A DNA stretch of 64,000 nt from Ctena decussata (GCA_963989385.1 OZ022501.1:93170979-93234978), one strand, 5' to 3'. Shown: positions 35,301 through 47,910, counted from the stretch's first letter. Numbers and translations are program-made. Notes: generated by a model from the sequence alone, not told the origin.

Positions 35301-38300
35301 TTTCATTAACTTGTGTCAATTTCTGTGTGAATGTGCTTCTTTCCCTATTGTTTTAATTATATTAATTCCTGGTCATTGCCTATCTTTTTACTTAGCTTAA
35401 TATCGAATCCTCCATAGGATTTCTGTATGAATTGATTCTATGTGTTTATATTATGAACAAAATACTGTTTAAATTAACAAATTAATAGAATTGAAAAAAA
35501 CATTTTGACTGGACAGTCAGGCAATTTTAGAGGAAATTTTGTTTTGTATTGATTTATCGAGTGATGACTAAAGCAACAACAGAATGTTGTACAATATGAG
35601 AATTTTTTGTGACAACGTCATCTAAATATCGAGAGGTGGTCATAAAGCCTCAACTAAATCGGCCTTATTTATTTAGGGAGAGAGGAAGACAGAGAGAGAG
35701 AGAGAGAGCATTTAGTTCCTCACATAGCAAAACACAACCAAATCTGTAGTCAGTGAAGCACAGTAAATCCACATACGCCTCAACATTTTGTAAATAAGAC
35801 TTAGTCCCAAAATCAATAAACATATCGCCCAAAAGATAAATAATTTTAAACGTATTATAGATTTCGTCAGACTTGCAAAATGCATGTTCTCATTAAACAC
35901 TAGCGATTAGTGTCCATTCAACTAAATTGAAAGGTTTATCTTTAATCAGATTAAGTGGCACGGAAGCAAAAAGTAACTTCTGACGGCAGTTGGAGTAGAA
36001 TCTAGCTTCCATGCTTATTAGCTCTACAAAAGCTTACTGATGAAGATAGAGGTGGATGCTTAGACCGTTGGTCAAAGGTCAGTTGAGTGCAAAAAAATGC
36101 TTATTTTGGCATTTAAAGACATAGTATAGCGGATTCGGGCCAAAACAATTAGAACTTAGAGGTGCAAAATTAGTATTCACAAAGATTTTGTAGTACCCTG
36201 AGCTGGAGAGAAACGCAATGAAAAAACAGACAAAAGTAAACATCAAACGCCAATATCAAGAATGGGAGAGGTATTGAGTTTGCAGACCCTTTATGGGCTG
36301 AGAAGAAGAGAATAAATTTCAAATTATCTTTGGTGCCGTAATGACTTGTTTGACGAGATAAAAGGAGCTTGTATGGTATGTGTAGTCTATGTGAGAATAT
36401 TGTGACTTCTGATGAGATATTTTATTATGGAAACCTTCCTAAAACACCTTTCTGAGCCGCACCCAAAATGTCCCTCAAAAGTCACCTGACAGTATACAAC
36501 TGGTCAATGCAACGATGCCTTAGCCTGTGACATAGTCCCACAAATAAATCGCATGTGCTGACTATCTGGTTACTTTACCTTTCAGCTAATGAAAAGATGC
36601 GTGGCTTCGGAAAGGTGAAATGGCTTGGTCATGTAACATATTCTAAAGTTCTTGTAGTTATCTAAACTGGTACCACAACCTTACTATTGTCCTTGTGATG
36701 ACATTTAATTATGCCCAGGAGTGCCGAAGTACCTTGAACTGCTATACCTGTTTCCTTAAATTAAAACAGTAACTTGGCTGGTGTCACGGTATGTCTAGTA
36801 TGGCAAGAGGCCGCCACCATCTATCCATCACAGCTGGTATCCGTACATTCATGAAAAGTCAGCTGACAAAGTATTGCTTTGCAAAACTGGTATAATTGTT
36901 TTCTCTCAGAAGGTCCTGTCGTAGCCATAGATCGAAGCGTAGAGTCCACTGATATGAGCTTTAAATAGACTGCGCTAATACAAACATCACACGGTCTTAT
37001 GGAGGTCATTCTGAAGATTTAGCTTGAAACTTGTTGCCCACGGACGTCTGGTAATAGTCTTGAATGCAATGCAATTTTTTCCCACGGGAGTTTTTCCCAT
37101 TCAGGCATATGGGAAAAATTCCCGAAGGATTCTTCATTTTTGATGACATTGTTTTTGCAACGAGTAGTTGTATTAAAACGGGGAAGAAGGTGCGCTGACA
37201 GTACAAGTGAATCAGCGAAAACATGTCTTCGTCCGCGAACGTGATGGTATGCTAACATTTACTTCGAATACGGCTTTACTTTAGCCCATTTGGGCATTAA
37301 CATCAAGTATTCGGTTTATTTCCGACGAACCATATTCCCAAACGGATTATATTACCCGCAAAATCCCCCAACACAGAAAGCAGGTTTACTGTTGCGGACA
37401 ACTCTTCGCGTATGTTCTTTTAAGTATACCTGCAACTGCATTGCTCTACGTATGAACAAACTTATTGAATCAGCCATATTAAAACCAGACACTTTGTCAG
37501 AACTCAGTTAAGGATATTATTCTGTATACCATGCCCTCTTGTAAACGGGTGAAATAGGAGCTGTATCAAGCAGAAGTGATATTCTGACATCTGTAAACCT
37601 TCTCGTCCTGTACAGATATTTCTACAAACAAGGCGCAACTTCTCTAACACAAACGGTCTTAACGCACATTAATACGTGATACCTCCTTCTGTTCTATAAA
37701 AAGAAAAAAAAATATTGATATAGCAAGCAAATGCAAAGAAGGTTCCAACAAATACACGCCGAAACTCTAGTTAAAAGAGAGTCACATGTGTGACAACAAC
37801 TATTTCTGCTAAATCGGAATAAAATCATGTGAGACTCCGTATCTGAACCGCACTGACAATGCGATTCCGACGAGAAGGCAGTTGGGCAAAATGTCTCCAA
37901 GGGTGCTAAATTGCCCAGATCAATTTTCAACCTGATCAGCAACTCCTAGATAATACATGCCTCATCTACCTTCAACATTTACCTCATGTTCTTTCCGGCG
38001 TCCGCTTTGCTCATCTTAATAACATGCACAAGGCACCGCTAATATGATTATATGGTAAAGTAAAGTTAAAAAATAAAAAATAAAAATGTAGACATATTCT
38101 TTCTAAAACACAGTTGCACAAAATTCGTGAAGCGGAAATAATTTATAAAAAATTTAAATCTCTAAAATGGATTATTATGACACTTAAACGTTATCACCGA
38201 CATCATTTTAATACAGTACTGGTGTCAAATTAATGTTAGATAAAAATTATTTTTTTCTTAAGGATTTTTTCCCATCTGCTAAAATTAGAAATAAATCTCA

Positions 38301-39535
38301 TGCTAAAAAGTTCCCCCGGTAAAATATAAATATAAAAATAAAGGCATTATTTCAGCATTATAGGACAGATATATGTATATTGATTTGTTTAATCGACAGT
38401 TTTTCATAAATAATCGAATTTCATAAAACGAATAATCCCATTTGATTTTTTTCCCACATGGAAAATCGGATTAAAGTTCCCATGTGAAAAATTAAACTGT
38501 CGGATTATGCCTTAGAATTTTTTCGGCAATATTTATGACTTAATATAAAGATTTCGGACATAAAACAAACATTGTATTTTTCCTCATTTTTCCCGTGGGG
38601 AATAATTCCCATTTGATTATATGGAAAAAATATGCCATGGAAACTTTGAAAATTCCCATGCCTTCAAATGATTGCTCTCAAACGGACTGGTACCAATCTT
38701 GTTTTGACTGTGTTGATATGGTAGGGTTTTTTTTTACACATTATGGTGATTTGTATAGTCATAGTTTTCATATTTTGACTAAAAACTGCAGACAAAAAGC
38801 TAGTTCTCCGATAACGGCGTTCTAAATCAAAACACCTTTATGTTCGTATTTTAAATTAGTTGACGCACGTTAAATGCATTTTGTATTTTACCTCGAGGAA
38901 AACAGTCAAATAAGGCTTATTCTGCATTTTGAATGCGACGTGAAATCGGGCCTAAGAAGACATGAAAGACACGTGAAGTTTGCAAAAACCCGGTGTTGCA
39001 AAAAAAGGTGGCTGTTTTGCCTGAGATGGTATGTTAATCTCTATAGATATCTTTAACAGCTTGAACTTGCCAGACAAGGATCCAATGTGCGACCTTGGAT
39101 CAGCGAGCTGACTGATATTTAACTTCAACGGGGGTATTGTAGCAGCAAAGGTTGTAGTCAGTATCAAAACAATGAAAATAATCCTAGTGGGTACTACAAT
39201 CACATATCACACTGTGTGATCCCACGGCGGGAGTACATAGCAATATGTCATAGATACCATTATACATCATCATTAAGGCTCCATAAAAATTGCATTTTAT
39301 TTAAAGTAACGAACGTAAAATCTTTGTCTGCAACAAAAACAACAACAGTTAATGACGCTGAAGTGTAATTTATGTCAAGACTGTTGCAGAAATATAACAC
39401 TAACTTGGCTATACCGATAAAATTGCCCAGCTTCATATCAATCAGTCAAAATGAAGTTGAAATGGCGCTCATTTTGAAATTATGAGATGAAACAATGTTT
39501 AGTTTGATTCTGTTTATGAGAAACATTAAGATATA
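35301..39535. other. Intron 2 sequence, no gene recognised
   Basis: A short (GA)n run lies at about 35690-35708. Frames at 36821-37258 and 37290-37942 are unremarkable. 37075-37130 and 38270-38640 contain several loosely inverted TTTTTCCCA/TGGGAAAAA blocks. I found no exon with convincing splice sites. Confidence 0.4.
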
Positions 39536-39740
39536 CGAGGGGTGATTGAAAAGTTCTGAGCCTCATCATGTTTTGAATATTTTAGAGTGGATTGGCGTTA
39601 TTGATTCTAAACAGCCATTCTACAGAGCAACAATCACCAAATTTCGGAAATTTATCTTAAATATCAATTGGATGACACACACTTCACCTTTTACAGTTAC
39701 CCCCATGATTGCACTGTATAACTCTTTGACCGACCATGAC
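39536..39740 (+). mobile_element. Fragment with mariner-style end
   Basis: It begins TA-CGAGGGGTGATTGAAAAG, a TA-flanked terminus similar in form to element H (CGAGGGGC). No matching inverted end was found nearby, so it is probably one end only. Confidence 0.35.
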
Positions 39741-41219
39741 TTTAACAGAGATTAACAATTTGCATTTGTTTTCTTGCAAATATATGTCCTACAGCATTAC
39801 GGTAATATGATATCCGCAAACATAAATTTATTCCATTTCAAAATTAAAAGCAAAATTCTAATTTTCTGGAAGTGTATATTTTGAGAGTTTCTGCAAATAG
39901 TGCGCGTCAGAGTGGCATGCTCTGCGTGCACAGGAGTGGATATCTTTTAAATCTTTTTGACCAAAATCATATAAGATGGCGATATTTATTTTTGTGTAAA
40001 CATTGTTTGATTTTGCTCACAATGTTCCTAATAAACACGAAAGTAGGATGTAGGTCTCTAAATTCAGGTTGCAATATTTAAGGCTTAACGGTAAAGCCAC
40101 CAGATGCCAATATATTGTGTTTTTGTTTTCATCAAACCATTGACAAATCACCATATTTGCATATGCTACAACAAGAACCATTTAAATCTTGTAGAATGTG
40201 AAGAATGAATTTTCAAAGTTATGCAATGCAAATAGATTTTAAATGTCATTTTAAAAATATGCCACCCCTTGAATGTTTAAGCTACCGTAAAAAATAAACC
40301 TCTAGCCAAATATATTGAAACTTTCCATCGAAAGCTCATGAATGACAACTTATTGCATTCACGTTAAGCATGCATGTGCAGATTCACTAGAAGTACTAGA
40401 TTGCCTTAAATGAATCTCTGTTTCTGGATAAAGGGTTTTATCGCAATATTTCACAGACAAACAAAAAAAATCTATTTAAAGCAAACATCTAGAGACAACA
40501 TACATGATATCTCTTTTTATATCTGCATAAATCACATGTTGTTGTTACATATTTCCCGTATCAGAACTCAGTATGACATGCATTATATATATACATTATT
40601 GGAAACATGTATATATTTTATGATCGTTTAAGTTTTAATCAAACAAGTGCTATGTTTTACCTCAGTCGTATATTTTTTCTGTTCCAAAAAAAGTGATTCC
40701 CTACATGTTAATAAATATATTTTGACGCTATAACATAGAGAAAGAGATTTTATTTAAAATGTATAAATGCACAAAACTAGTGTATGCTACGATCAGAATC
40801 TATGACCACTATAATCTGTTCTTAACATTTTAGTAGGGTAACGTAAACTGCATTTATTTAGGTGCCTTCATCATCATTCCGTGTTGTGTGTTTATATTAT
40901 ACTCGTGCTATTAAAATTATTTCTCATTCTTATGGCAAAATATCATTTCAAATCATTATGTCTACATTGCATGGGAACAACAATCAGCAATTTCAGTATT
41001 GTAAACTACACAAGCTTATGAAATGAAAACATATATAGTCATCTTTTTCCTTTTCCGGCAGATTAACTTTAAGGTTCTAGAGAACAAAAAACATAGTGAA
41101 ACATAAACAAATAGGAATACCGAAGGTTAAAAATCATACTGCCTTCAAATATAGTTTGAGTTTTGATGATACGCATACGTAGGTGGAGCTATAAAAATAA
41201 TAGATGTGATAACTTGCAG
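39741..41219. other. Intron 2 sequence, no gene recognised
   Basis: AT-rich. The frame at 40410-40631 is low complexity. The intron ends at the acceptor AACTTGCAG before exon 3. Confidence 0.45.
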
Positions 41220-41344
41220 GTGCAGTTGGATGCCAGAGTCCGTCAGTGGTCCAGAATGTAAAGTTAGAAGACGCATTTGGAATATTAAATTGCACGTCAT
41301 CTACAACAACAGTTCTTCCTACGACAGTCTCCTCTGCGACTGAG
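41220..41344 (+). CDS. LRR membrane protein, exon 3: end of LRR C-terminal cap and Ser/Thr stalk
   Basis: The exon enters in phase 1 from exon 2 (G|GT, Gly), after acceptor TTGCAG, and ends at GAG before donor GTAAAA in phase 0. It reads AVGCQSPSVVQNVKLEDAF, then GILNC. This supplies the third and fourth cysteines expected after NPWNCSC in an LRR C-terminal cap (C...SP...LNC). A Thr/Ser-rich stalk follows (TSSTTTVLPTTVSSATE). The frame closes within 40 bases if the donor is not used, which could give a secreted form. It is too short to have been found as an open frame; the cap pattern and splice phases support it. Confidence 0.75.
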
Positions 41345-42635
41345 GTAAAATTAGCTATGTCGCCAAGAATGTATTGTCATGCTTAAGTCTCCATAGAAAT
41401 ACTACCGTGATACGACCCGTCGAATTTGTGTAATATCAATTCGTGACGCAGTATGACGTTGTTAAGAACCCTCTAGGCACACAATGTCGAATCAACATTA
41501 AATCAACGTTTATTCAAAGTCATGACTTAATATCATTATTACTCAATGCTGCTTCAACTCTGCATGCCAGCTGTGAAGTTGTTTCAGAGTTGTATGTGTC
41601 CGATGCGTACATACGTTGCATAGATAGATATGATCATTTGGCATTTTCTTGTGAATAATGATATGTTGTTTAGTGGAAAAGGCTAGTACATGGTGCGCTG
41701 TATAACAGAGTAGACTTCCATTAAAGTAACCAGGGAAATGCAAAATCTAAAGACTTCTACCATGTTGCAAGCCCGAAGTGAAAAGATAGGCAATTATACA
41801 ATCAGATCCCATACCCCGCCCTCAAACCCACGTGAAAGAGGGGTATATACATAAAATAACCAGTTCACGAAAGACACGCACGGTTAAGCGAAGGAACAGC
41901 ACTTTCCCACCATTATACCGTTACCTCAATCGAAAACATCACACTCACAACAGGTGATTAAAAGCATCTTTAATACACTCATATCTTTATTGTTATGCAC
42001 TGAAAAGCTTCGAAAACTCGGGAGGACTGTAGTACGATTTTTGAGGTCTACTTTATTGTTAGTTTAAAATCTACGGGCATAATATTCTGATATCCATAAG
42101 TAATAATAAATGATAGTGGTCAAGGTACCCAAATCATAAGTCCGAACTCGTAGGTCATTTAAACATAGACAATTCCGTAATATTTTAGATACACAGACAT
42201 GGACCCCAAAACAGAGGTGTGATCATATATAAAAAAGAGCAATAGTTTTGCTTCTTTGACTGCCGTTGATTAATCATGAGTAAATATCCTGTTATGGCAA
42301 AACAAAGTGTTAGATATTGCATAAATTAAACGTGTTTCATACATATATGATGTATATCAATCGACTACAAAACATATCACAAATACAATATATACCTTTG
42401 CAGTATTCAGTAAGATAAGTCTCACTTCAAAGTGTTAACATGCTCTTTACTAGCCTATTCATAAGTAGTTTTAACATGTTGCTTTTACCTGCATGCACAA
42501 AGTCTGACACCAGTTTGCTTGACGGCATGTTATTACCATTCTCGGCATTGTCAGAAATTAGCTTATCCATAGTATTCCTTTATTTAATTTGTTAGTGATG
42601 AGTTCATACAAAGTATACGTTTATATAAATTTCAG
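41345..42635. other. Intron 3 sequence, no gene recognised
   Basis: AT-rich. The frames at 41443-41658 and 41543-41743 (opposite strand) are unremarkable. A small coding exon should lie somewhere between 41345 and 44690. Confidence 0.4.
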
Positions 42636-42669
42636 AATTCAGAAAGACATGCATCTCCTATCTCCACAC
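42636..42669 (+). CDS. Candidate small exon 3b of the LRR membrane protein
   Basis: Exon 3 ends in phase 0 but exon 4 must be entered with one base already in hand, so an exon of 3n+1 bases is needed. After the acceptor ATAAATTTCAG an open segment reads NSERHASPIST, with a possible donor C|GTGATG (34 bases), or continues to G|GTTCGT at 42675 (40 bases). Both lengths are 3n+1 and the Ser/Thr/Pro content suits a stalk. Both donors are weak and such segments occur by chance, so this is a low-confidence proposal. Confidence 0.25.
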
Positions 42670-43040
42670 GTGATGGTTCGTAGATATATTTTGTTTTAAT
42701 TTTTATGGGAAAGTTAGTGGAATTTTTATATGTCTTGCTACCTGAAAGTCTAATATGTGTATATTTCATGCATGTACTGGAAAATAGTCGCACGTTTTAC
42801 ATAGAAGGTGTGCATGCGTTCGTGTGTGTGGTTGGTGGGGTTGCTTTATATAAGTATTCTGGTTTGTGAAGATGAGGTCCAAACGTCGACAAGTTATAGA
42901 AATAAAATTATGTTAATTCTAATATTTTAAGGAGAGGTTGAACTAAGCCAGGAGAATTGCTATTATTATACATTTACTAGAAAATACCTTCTTTTTACAT
43001 GTGCGATACAGGCAAGACTTTTATCCATGTATAAGGCCTG

Positions 43041-43283
43041 CATATCTCGAAGGCCGTTTCATTCCAAAAACAGCCAAAACCATATCACTCACGAGGGAGA
43101 AAAACCCATACCATCCGTATCATACCCAACCTGACTTATATCATCCCTAGGGCGTATCAAGACTGCATATCTCGAAGGCCGTATCATTCCAAAAATAGCC
43201 AAAACCCATATCATTCCCTAGGGAAGAAACCTCATATCATCCTTACCACACCTCACGTGACCCAAGTCATCCCTAGGGCGAAA
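43041..43283. repeat. 115-bp tandem duplication
   Basis: Two units start with 'GCATATCTCGAAGGCCGT' (about 43050 and 43165). They share 'ATTCCAAAAA', 'AGCCAAAACC', 'CATATCA' and 'CATCCCTAGGGCG'. Confidence 0.7.
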
Positions 43284-43300
43284 TATATATCATGAACAAA

Positions 43301-43500
43301 TTATAATATGGCAATTTTTAAATCATACCTCGTATCAACCCTCGACTTCCATATCCGCCCTCGTGCGTTCGGCTCGGGCCTTCGACTCCTATATCAGCTC
43401 TCGACTTCTATATTAGCCCTCGGGCTTATATGGGAGTCTTGGGCTGATATGGGAGTCTCGGGTCGATACGGGATATAATATGAAAATTGCCATATAATAA
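43301..43500. mobile_element. Palindromic element with TTATAATATGGCAATTTT ends
   Basis: The left arm TTATAATATGGCAATTTT and right arm AAAATTGCCATATAATAA are inverted. The interior alternates CTCGACTTC/GGGAGTC and CCCTCGGGC words that also pair. The full 200 bp can fold as one long hairpin. Confidence 0.6.
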
Positions 43501-43634
43501 TTTCTATGCATTGCATCCTTTATAGGTATGTCTTTAGTAAAATTTCCCAATGCTTGCAGAAGAGTTAATGATGTGTAGACCAACTAGTAGTTTCATATTA
43601 TCGTAAACTAATTTGAAGATAATTGCACGTGTTA

Positions 43635-44521
43635 GGGACGAGTCATTTATTATTAGGTGGGGGGTGGTACATCTAGGGGGGTCGGAATTATTTTTGGTGA
43701 TGTATTGGGGGCTGTCGGAAATAAAAAAGCCTCGGATCAGGGGGTCATATATTTTATCAGGCATATGGGGGGTTAGAATTCTTCCATCAGTCTTCATTTT
43801 TAAAAATGTCTCAGCTTCTAGGGGCATCGCCCCCAAACCCCCTACTCCTAAAATTTCAGACTCTTTTCTTTCAAATTCAAAATTTAAACACATTTATGAT
43901 AATGCCACACAAAAAAATTGAGCAGCTTCATATCCAAAAGGATATTTTCATTGATTTGCTAGAAGAACAGTATGAAAGAAAGTGTATGTTGTATCATGTC
44001 AAGTAAATGGTTTTGTTCTCAATTAAATTTAATGCCTGCGGTTGTGATATCAGCTCTCCAGGTGCCTTTTCATCGGCAAAACTACTGTAGCTTCTGGGGG
44101 CTGCGCCCACAGACCCCCGCTACCCAGAGGCCCAATTAATATTATTAACAGTTATAATATTAAGCATTCGACAAACAGATTTTTCGATGCCTATTGATAA
44201 AAAAAATGCAAGAAATGCAAAGTTTAAACAGACCATTAATTAACCTGTTAGAATAAGAAAATGTTCTTTGTGTTCGTACAGGTTTTGATTGAGGTCAGTC
44301 AGACATAAATTAGGTAAGATGGTGTATGTGTTTGAAGGGTAGGGATTGGGGGATGGAGGGGGTCGTATTTGTTTGGTCACCTATCTGGGGGTTCGGAAAA
44401 ATAATTCAGGTGAGACGGGGGGAGGGGGGGGTCGGAAAAAAATTGGTGACCTATATGAACATGTACCAGACCCCCCGCCCCCCCCCCCCCCCCCCACACC
44501 TGATAATAAATGACTCGTCCC
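43635..44521. mobile_element. TTA-flanked inverted-end element with G-rich termini
   Basis: The left end GGGACGAGTCATTTATTATT and right end AATAAATGACTCGTCCC are inverted copies flanked by TTA on both sides. Inside each end are G-runs (left, and 44350-44440) or a C-run (44468-44495). The interior has repeated 'GGGGCATCGCCCCC'-type blocks (also 44100-44125). The 119-codon minus-strand frame here looks accidental. Class unknown. Confidence 0.65.
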
Positions 44522-44690
44522 TTATTGCATGCTTAAACTCTCATTGGTACTATTCAACTTAGAAGCTACAGCTGAGCTTATATAGGACACTTCTATCCTG
44601 TATATTTAAGCTCGTGAACTGGTGCTTATTTCATTACCATTAACAAAGTGAATGCTTATTGTATTGGTTCTTTTTGTACTGTTTTATCAG

Positions 44691-44862
44691 CCGACGCTAC
44701 CTCAGTATCTTCAGCTCTATACGGCGCAAGAAATAGTAACAGTATCGTGAACGATCTCCGCAGTATAATTTTGATATCTACCATAGGGTTACTCACTGTG
44801 TTGCTTGTAGCTGCAACAGTGTTTTTTCGATACGGCTGTCGTAGGAACAAGTGTTGTGGAAG
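44691..44862 (+). CDS. LRR membrane protein, exon 4: transmembrane helix
   Basis: After acceptor TTTTATCAG the frame reads DATSVSSALYGARNSNSIV, then a hydrophobic helix of about 20 residues (IILISTIGLLTVLLVAATVF) and a basic/Cys stop-transfer segment (RYGCRRNKCCG). The exon ends in phase 2 at donor AAG|GTAAGC. Positive charges after the helix predict a cytoplasmic C-terminus. Two further AG sites in the first 25 bases would give slightly shorter versions in the same phase. All need one incoming base, which exon 3 does not supply. Confidence 0.75.
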
Positions 44863-45080
44863 GTAAGCAATAAATACATGTAAAGTTGAATCTTTTAGAA
44901 CAATTTACATCCGCCTCGCCATTAGGGAAGAGAGAGCATTTTGCTTTGCTTTTCGGTATTTTGTTCACGTATACACTGTACTTGTCTTGGTTTTCTTTAC
45001 TTTTATCTTTCTGCCATTAATAGGCTTTTCCGTAATTGTAGCACTTCTTGGGCATCTCTATAAGGTACTTTCCTGCATTT

Positions 45081-47190
45081 TTAGCTCACCTGAGCCGAAG
45101 GCTCCGGGGGAGCTTATAGGATAGGCAGGCTCCGGCGTCCGTCGTCGGCGTCCGTCGCCCGTCCACAATTTCAAACGACTTCTCCTCTGAAACCGCTAAG
45201 CCAATTGTAACCAAATTTCATATGTAGCCTCCTGAGGACTTAGGAACGAAAAGTTGTTCAAACGGTCCTGGTCACATGACCAACATGGCTGCCATGCCCA
45301 TATAAGGTAAAAACCTAAAAAAATCTTCTCCAGAACCAATAGGCTGATGGCCTTGAAGCTTGGTATGTAGCATTGGGTGTGCAAGTACTACCTAAATTAT
45401 TCAAATCATGACCTTGGGTTGACCTTGACCTTGTTTACGGCAAGGTCAAAATTGCTTCCTTGTGCTTTTATATGGCAAAACGCAAGAACATAAGATATCT
45501 TGGAAACTGTTGAAGATTTTGGGCTAGAAATTGGTATCTACATCTATCTTAATGAGTGCATGAAGATTTATGAGTACAAAAGGTCAAGGTCATTCTTTGA
45601 CCTTTGACCCAGAACTCTCATATATTGACAATTTCAAACAATCTCCTCAAAAGCCACTGGACCAATTGGAACCAAATTTCATATAGAGCCTCCAGGGGTT
45701 GAGGGAATGAAAATTTATTCATACGGTCTAGGTCACATGACCAATATGGCCGCCACGCCCATATATGGTAAAAACCTTAAAAAATCTTCTGCTCCAGAAC
45801 CGATTGACTGATGGCATTGAAACTTGGTATGTAGCATTGGGCACTCAAGTACTATCCAGATTGTTCAAATTATGACCTTGGGTTGACCTTGACCTTTTTT
45901 ACGGCAAGGTCAAATATAGGAAAATGCTAGAACATAAGATTTCATGGAAAGTTTTGCAGATTAAGGCCTAAAAATTGGTATATACAGTCATCTTAAAGAG
46001 TACATGAAGATTTGTGAGTACAAGAGGTCAAGGTCATTCTTTGACCTTTGACCCAGAACTTTCATATTTTGACAATTGCAAACAATCTCTTCAAAAAACA
46101 CTGGGCCAATTTTAACTTAATTTTTTCATATATGTGTAGAGTCTGCAGGGGTTGAGGGAATGAAAATTTGTTCAAACGGTCCAGGTCACATGACCAACAT
46201 GGCCACTATGCCCATATATGGTAAAAACCTGTAAAAATCTTCTTCTCCAGAACTAATTGACCGATGGCCTTGAAACTTGGTATGTAGCATTGGATACTCC
46301 AGTATTATCAAGATTTTACAGAATGATGTCCTTGGGTTGACCTTGACCATTTTACGGCAAGGTCAAATGTGGGAAAATGCTAGAACATAAGATTTCATGG
46401 GAAGTTTTGAAGATGTTGGCCTAAAAATTGGTATATACAGTAAAACCTGTCTTAGTGGCTACCTCTATTAAGCAAGCAACCTGTATTTAAGCAAGCATGT
46501 AGTCAGTTCCCGAAACATGCAAATACATTGAAATGTACCTGTAATAAGCAAGCACCTGTCTTAATAATCTTGATAATCCCTTAGGTGCTTGCTTAATACA
46601 GGTTGGACTGTACCATCGTTTTAATGAGGTCATAAAGAATTATGAGTACAAGAGGTTGGTCATTCTTTGACCTTTGATCCAGATCTCTCATATTTTGACA
46701 TTTTCAGACATTTCCTTAAAAGCCAAAAGGCCAATTGTAAACACATTTCATATAGAGCTTGAGGGGTTGATTGAACAAAAATTTGTTCAAACGGTCCAGG
46801 TCACATGACCAACATGGCCGCCATACCCATTTATGCTATAAACCTTTTAATATTTTTCTTCTCCAGAACCAATACACCTATGGCCTTAAAACTTGGTAAG
46901 TAGCATGGAGTACTAGAGTACTACCAAGACTGTTCAAATGATGACCTTGGGTTTACTTTGACCTTTTTATGGGAAAATGCCAGAACATAAGATTTCATGG
47001 GGAGTTATGAAGATTTTGGTCTAAAAATGGTCTATATGGTTGTGTTAATGAGTACATGAAGATTTATGAGTACAAGAGGTCATGGTCATTCTTTGACTTT
47101 TGACCCAAGACTCATATTTTGACAGTTGCAGAAAAACCCACTTTGCCAATTGTTCAGGTGAGCGATTCAGGGCCTCATGGCCCTCTTGTT
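45081..47190 (-). mobile_element. Tandem-unit element K6 (455-bp family, inverted relative to K4) in the last intron
   Basis: On the minus strand it starts at 47190 with AACAAGAGGGCCATGAGGCC and ends at 45081 with GCTCCCCCGGAGCC...GGCTCAGGTGAGCTAA. Four units of about 455 bp share 'CACATGACCAACATGG' (45270, 45734, 46187, 46797), 'GAAACTTGGTATGTAGCATT' and 'GACCTTGGGTTGACCTTGAC'. The terminal GTCCGTCGTCGGCG tract is near 45140. Unit 3 is interrupted by a MITE at 46438. Confidence 0.8.
46438..46610. mobile_element. 173-bp TA-flanked MITE inside K6
   Basis: The ends CAGTAAAACCTGT and ACAGGTTGGACTG are inverted and flanked by TA (46436-46437, 46611-46612), as for Tc1/mariner-type insertion. An inner inverted pair is AAGCAAGCA/TGCTTGCTT. 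Other K6 units read through this point. Confidence 0.75.
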
Positions 47191-47454
47191 CAAAAATGAG
47201 AACAACTTCCCTGACTTTCTGATTGCGTCTCTAGATGACGCAGCCTATTCAAAAAGAGGTCGTCTTCAAAGAAAGAATTTACACCTAGGAAGAAAGTTCT
47301 GTTCAAGGACTTGACCCCCAATCAAAATGGAGGAGGTAACTAAAACCAACATAGTTGTCTTCCATGAAAGTGTACAATTCATATTAAAGGCTCCATTCTC
47401 GTTCAGCATGAAAAATTTTATCACGAGGTATCGCTGCAAGTTTCTCACTATAGT
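47191..47454. other. Short unique intron sequence
   Basis: No gene or repeat recognised between K6 and R1 copy c. Confidence 0.4.
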
Positions 47455-47910
47455 TTCGTCATTGTTAAAGGCCGTAATTAGCCAACTTTAAAAAAATAAT
47501 ACATACTTAAATTTCACATAAAAAGAATTTTAAAACTTATTTAGGTCATTTTAGTTGGCAACTAAAATGACCTACTTTCGATTTCATTAAATGGTAAAAA
47601 TACAATGTACAGGAGTGGAGTCCCAATCACTATTTCGCCTATGTTTATATAGCATTGCTAGACGGGAAACCAGAACATGAAATTGAATCTTATGAAGTGA
47701 TTTGTTATTTTTCAAAACCTTGTTTTCTCTACTTTTTTCCAGTTATATGACTCAATATATGCACACGAACCCACATTTTATTACCAAACGTGGAAGTTGA
47801 ACAACTTTTTACAATGATTTGCGTTTAGGCGTTTTTACCGCTGTTAGGACTATGGAGACTTTAAGCTTACCGAAACTCATTCTCAGTATAGCTACACCGT
47901 ACTTGGTATA
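47455..47910. repeat. Dispersed repeat R1, copy c
   Basis: It aligns with 290-740 and 1250-1835. Landmarks: 'TGACCTACTTTCGAT', 'ATGGTAAAAATACAATGTAC', 'GACGGGAAACCAGAA', 'ATATGACTCAATATATGC' and 'GGAGACTTTAAG'. Confidence 0.55.
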
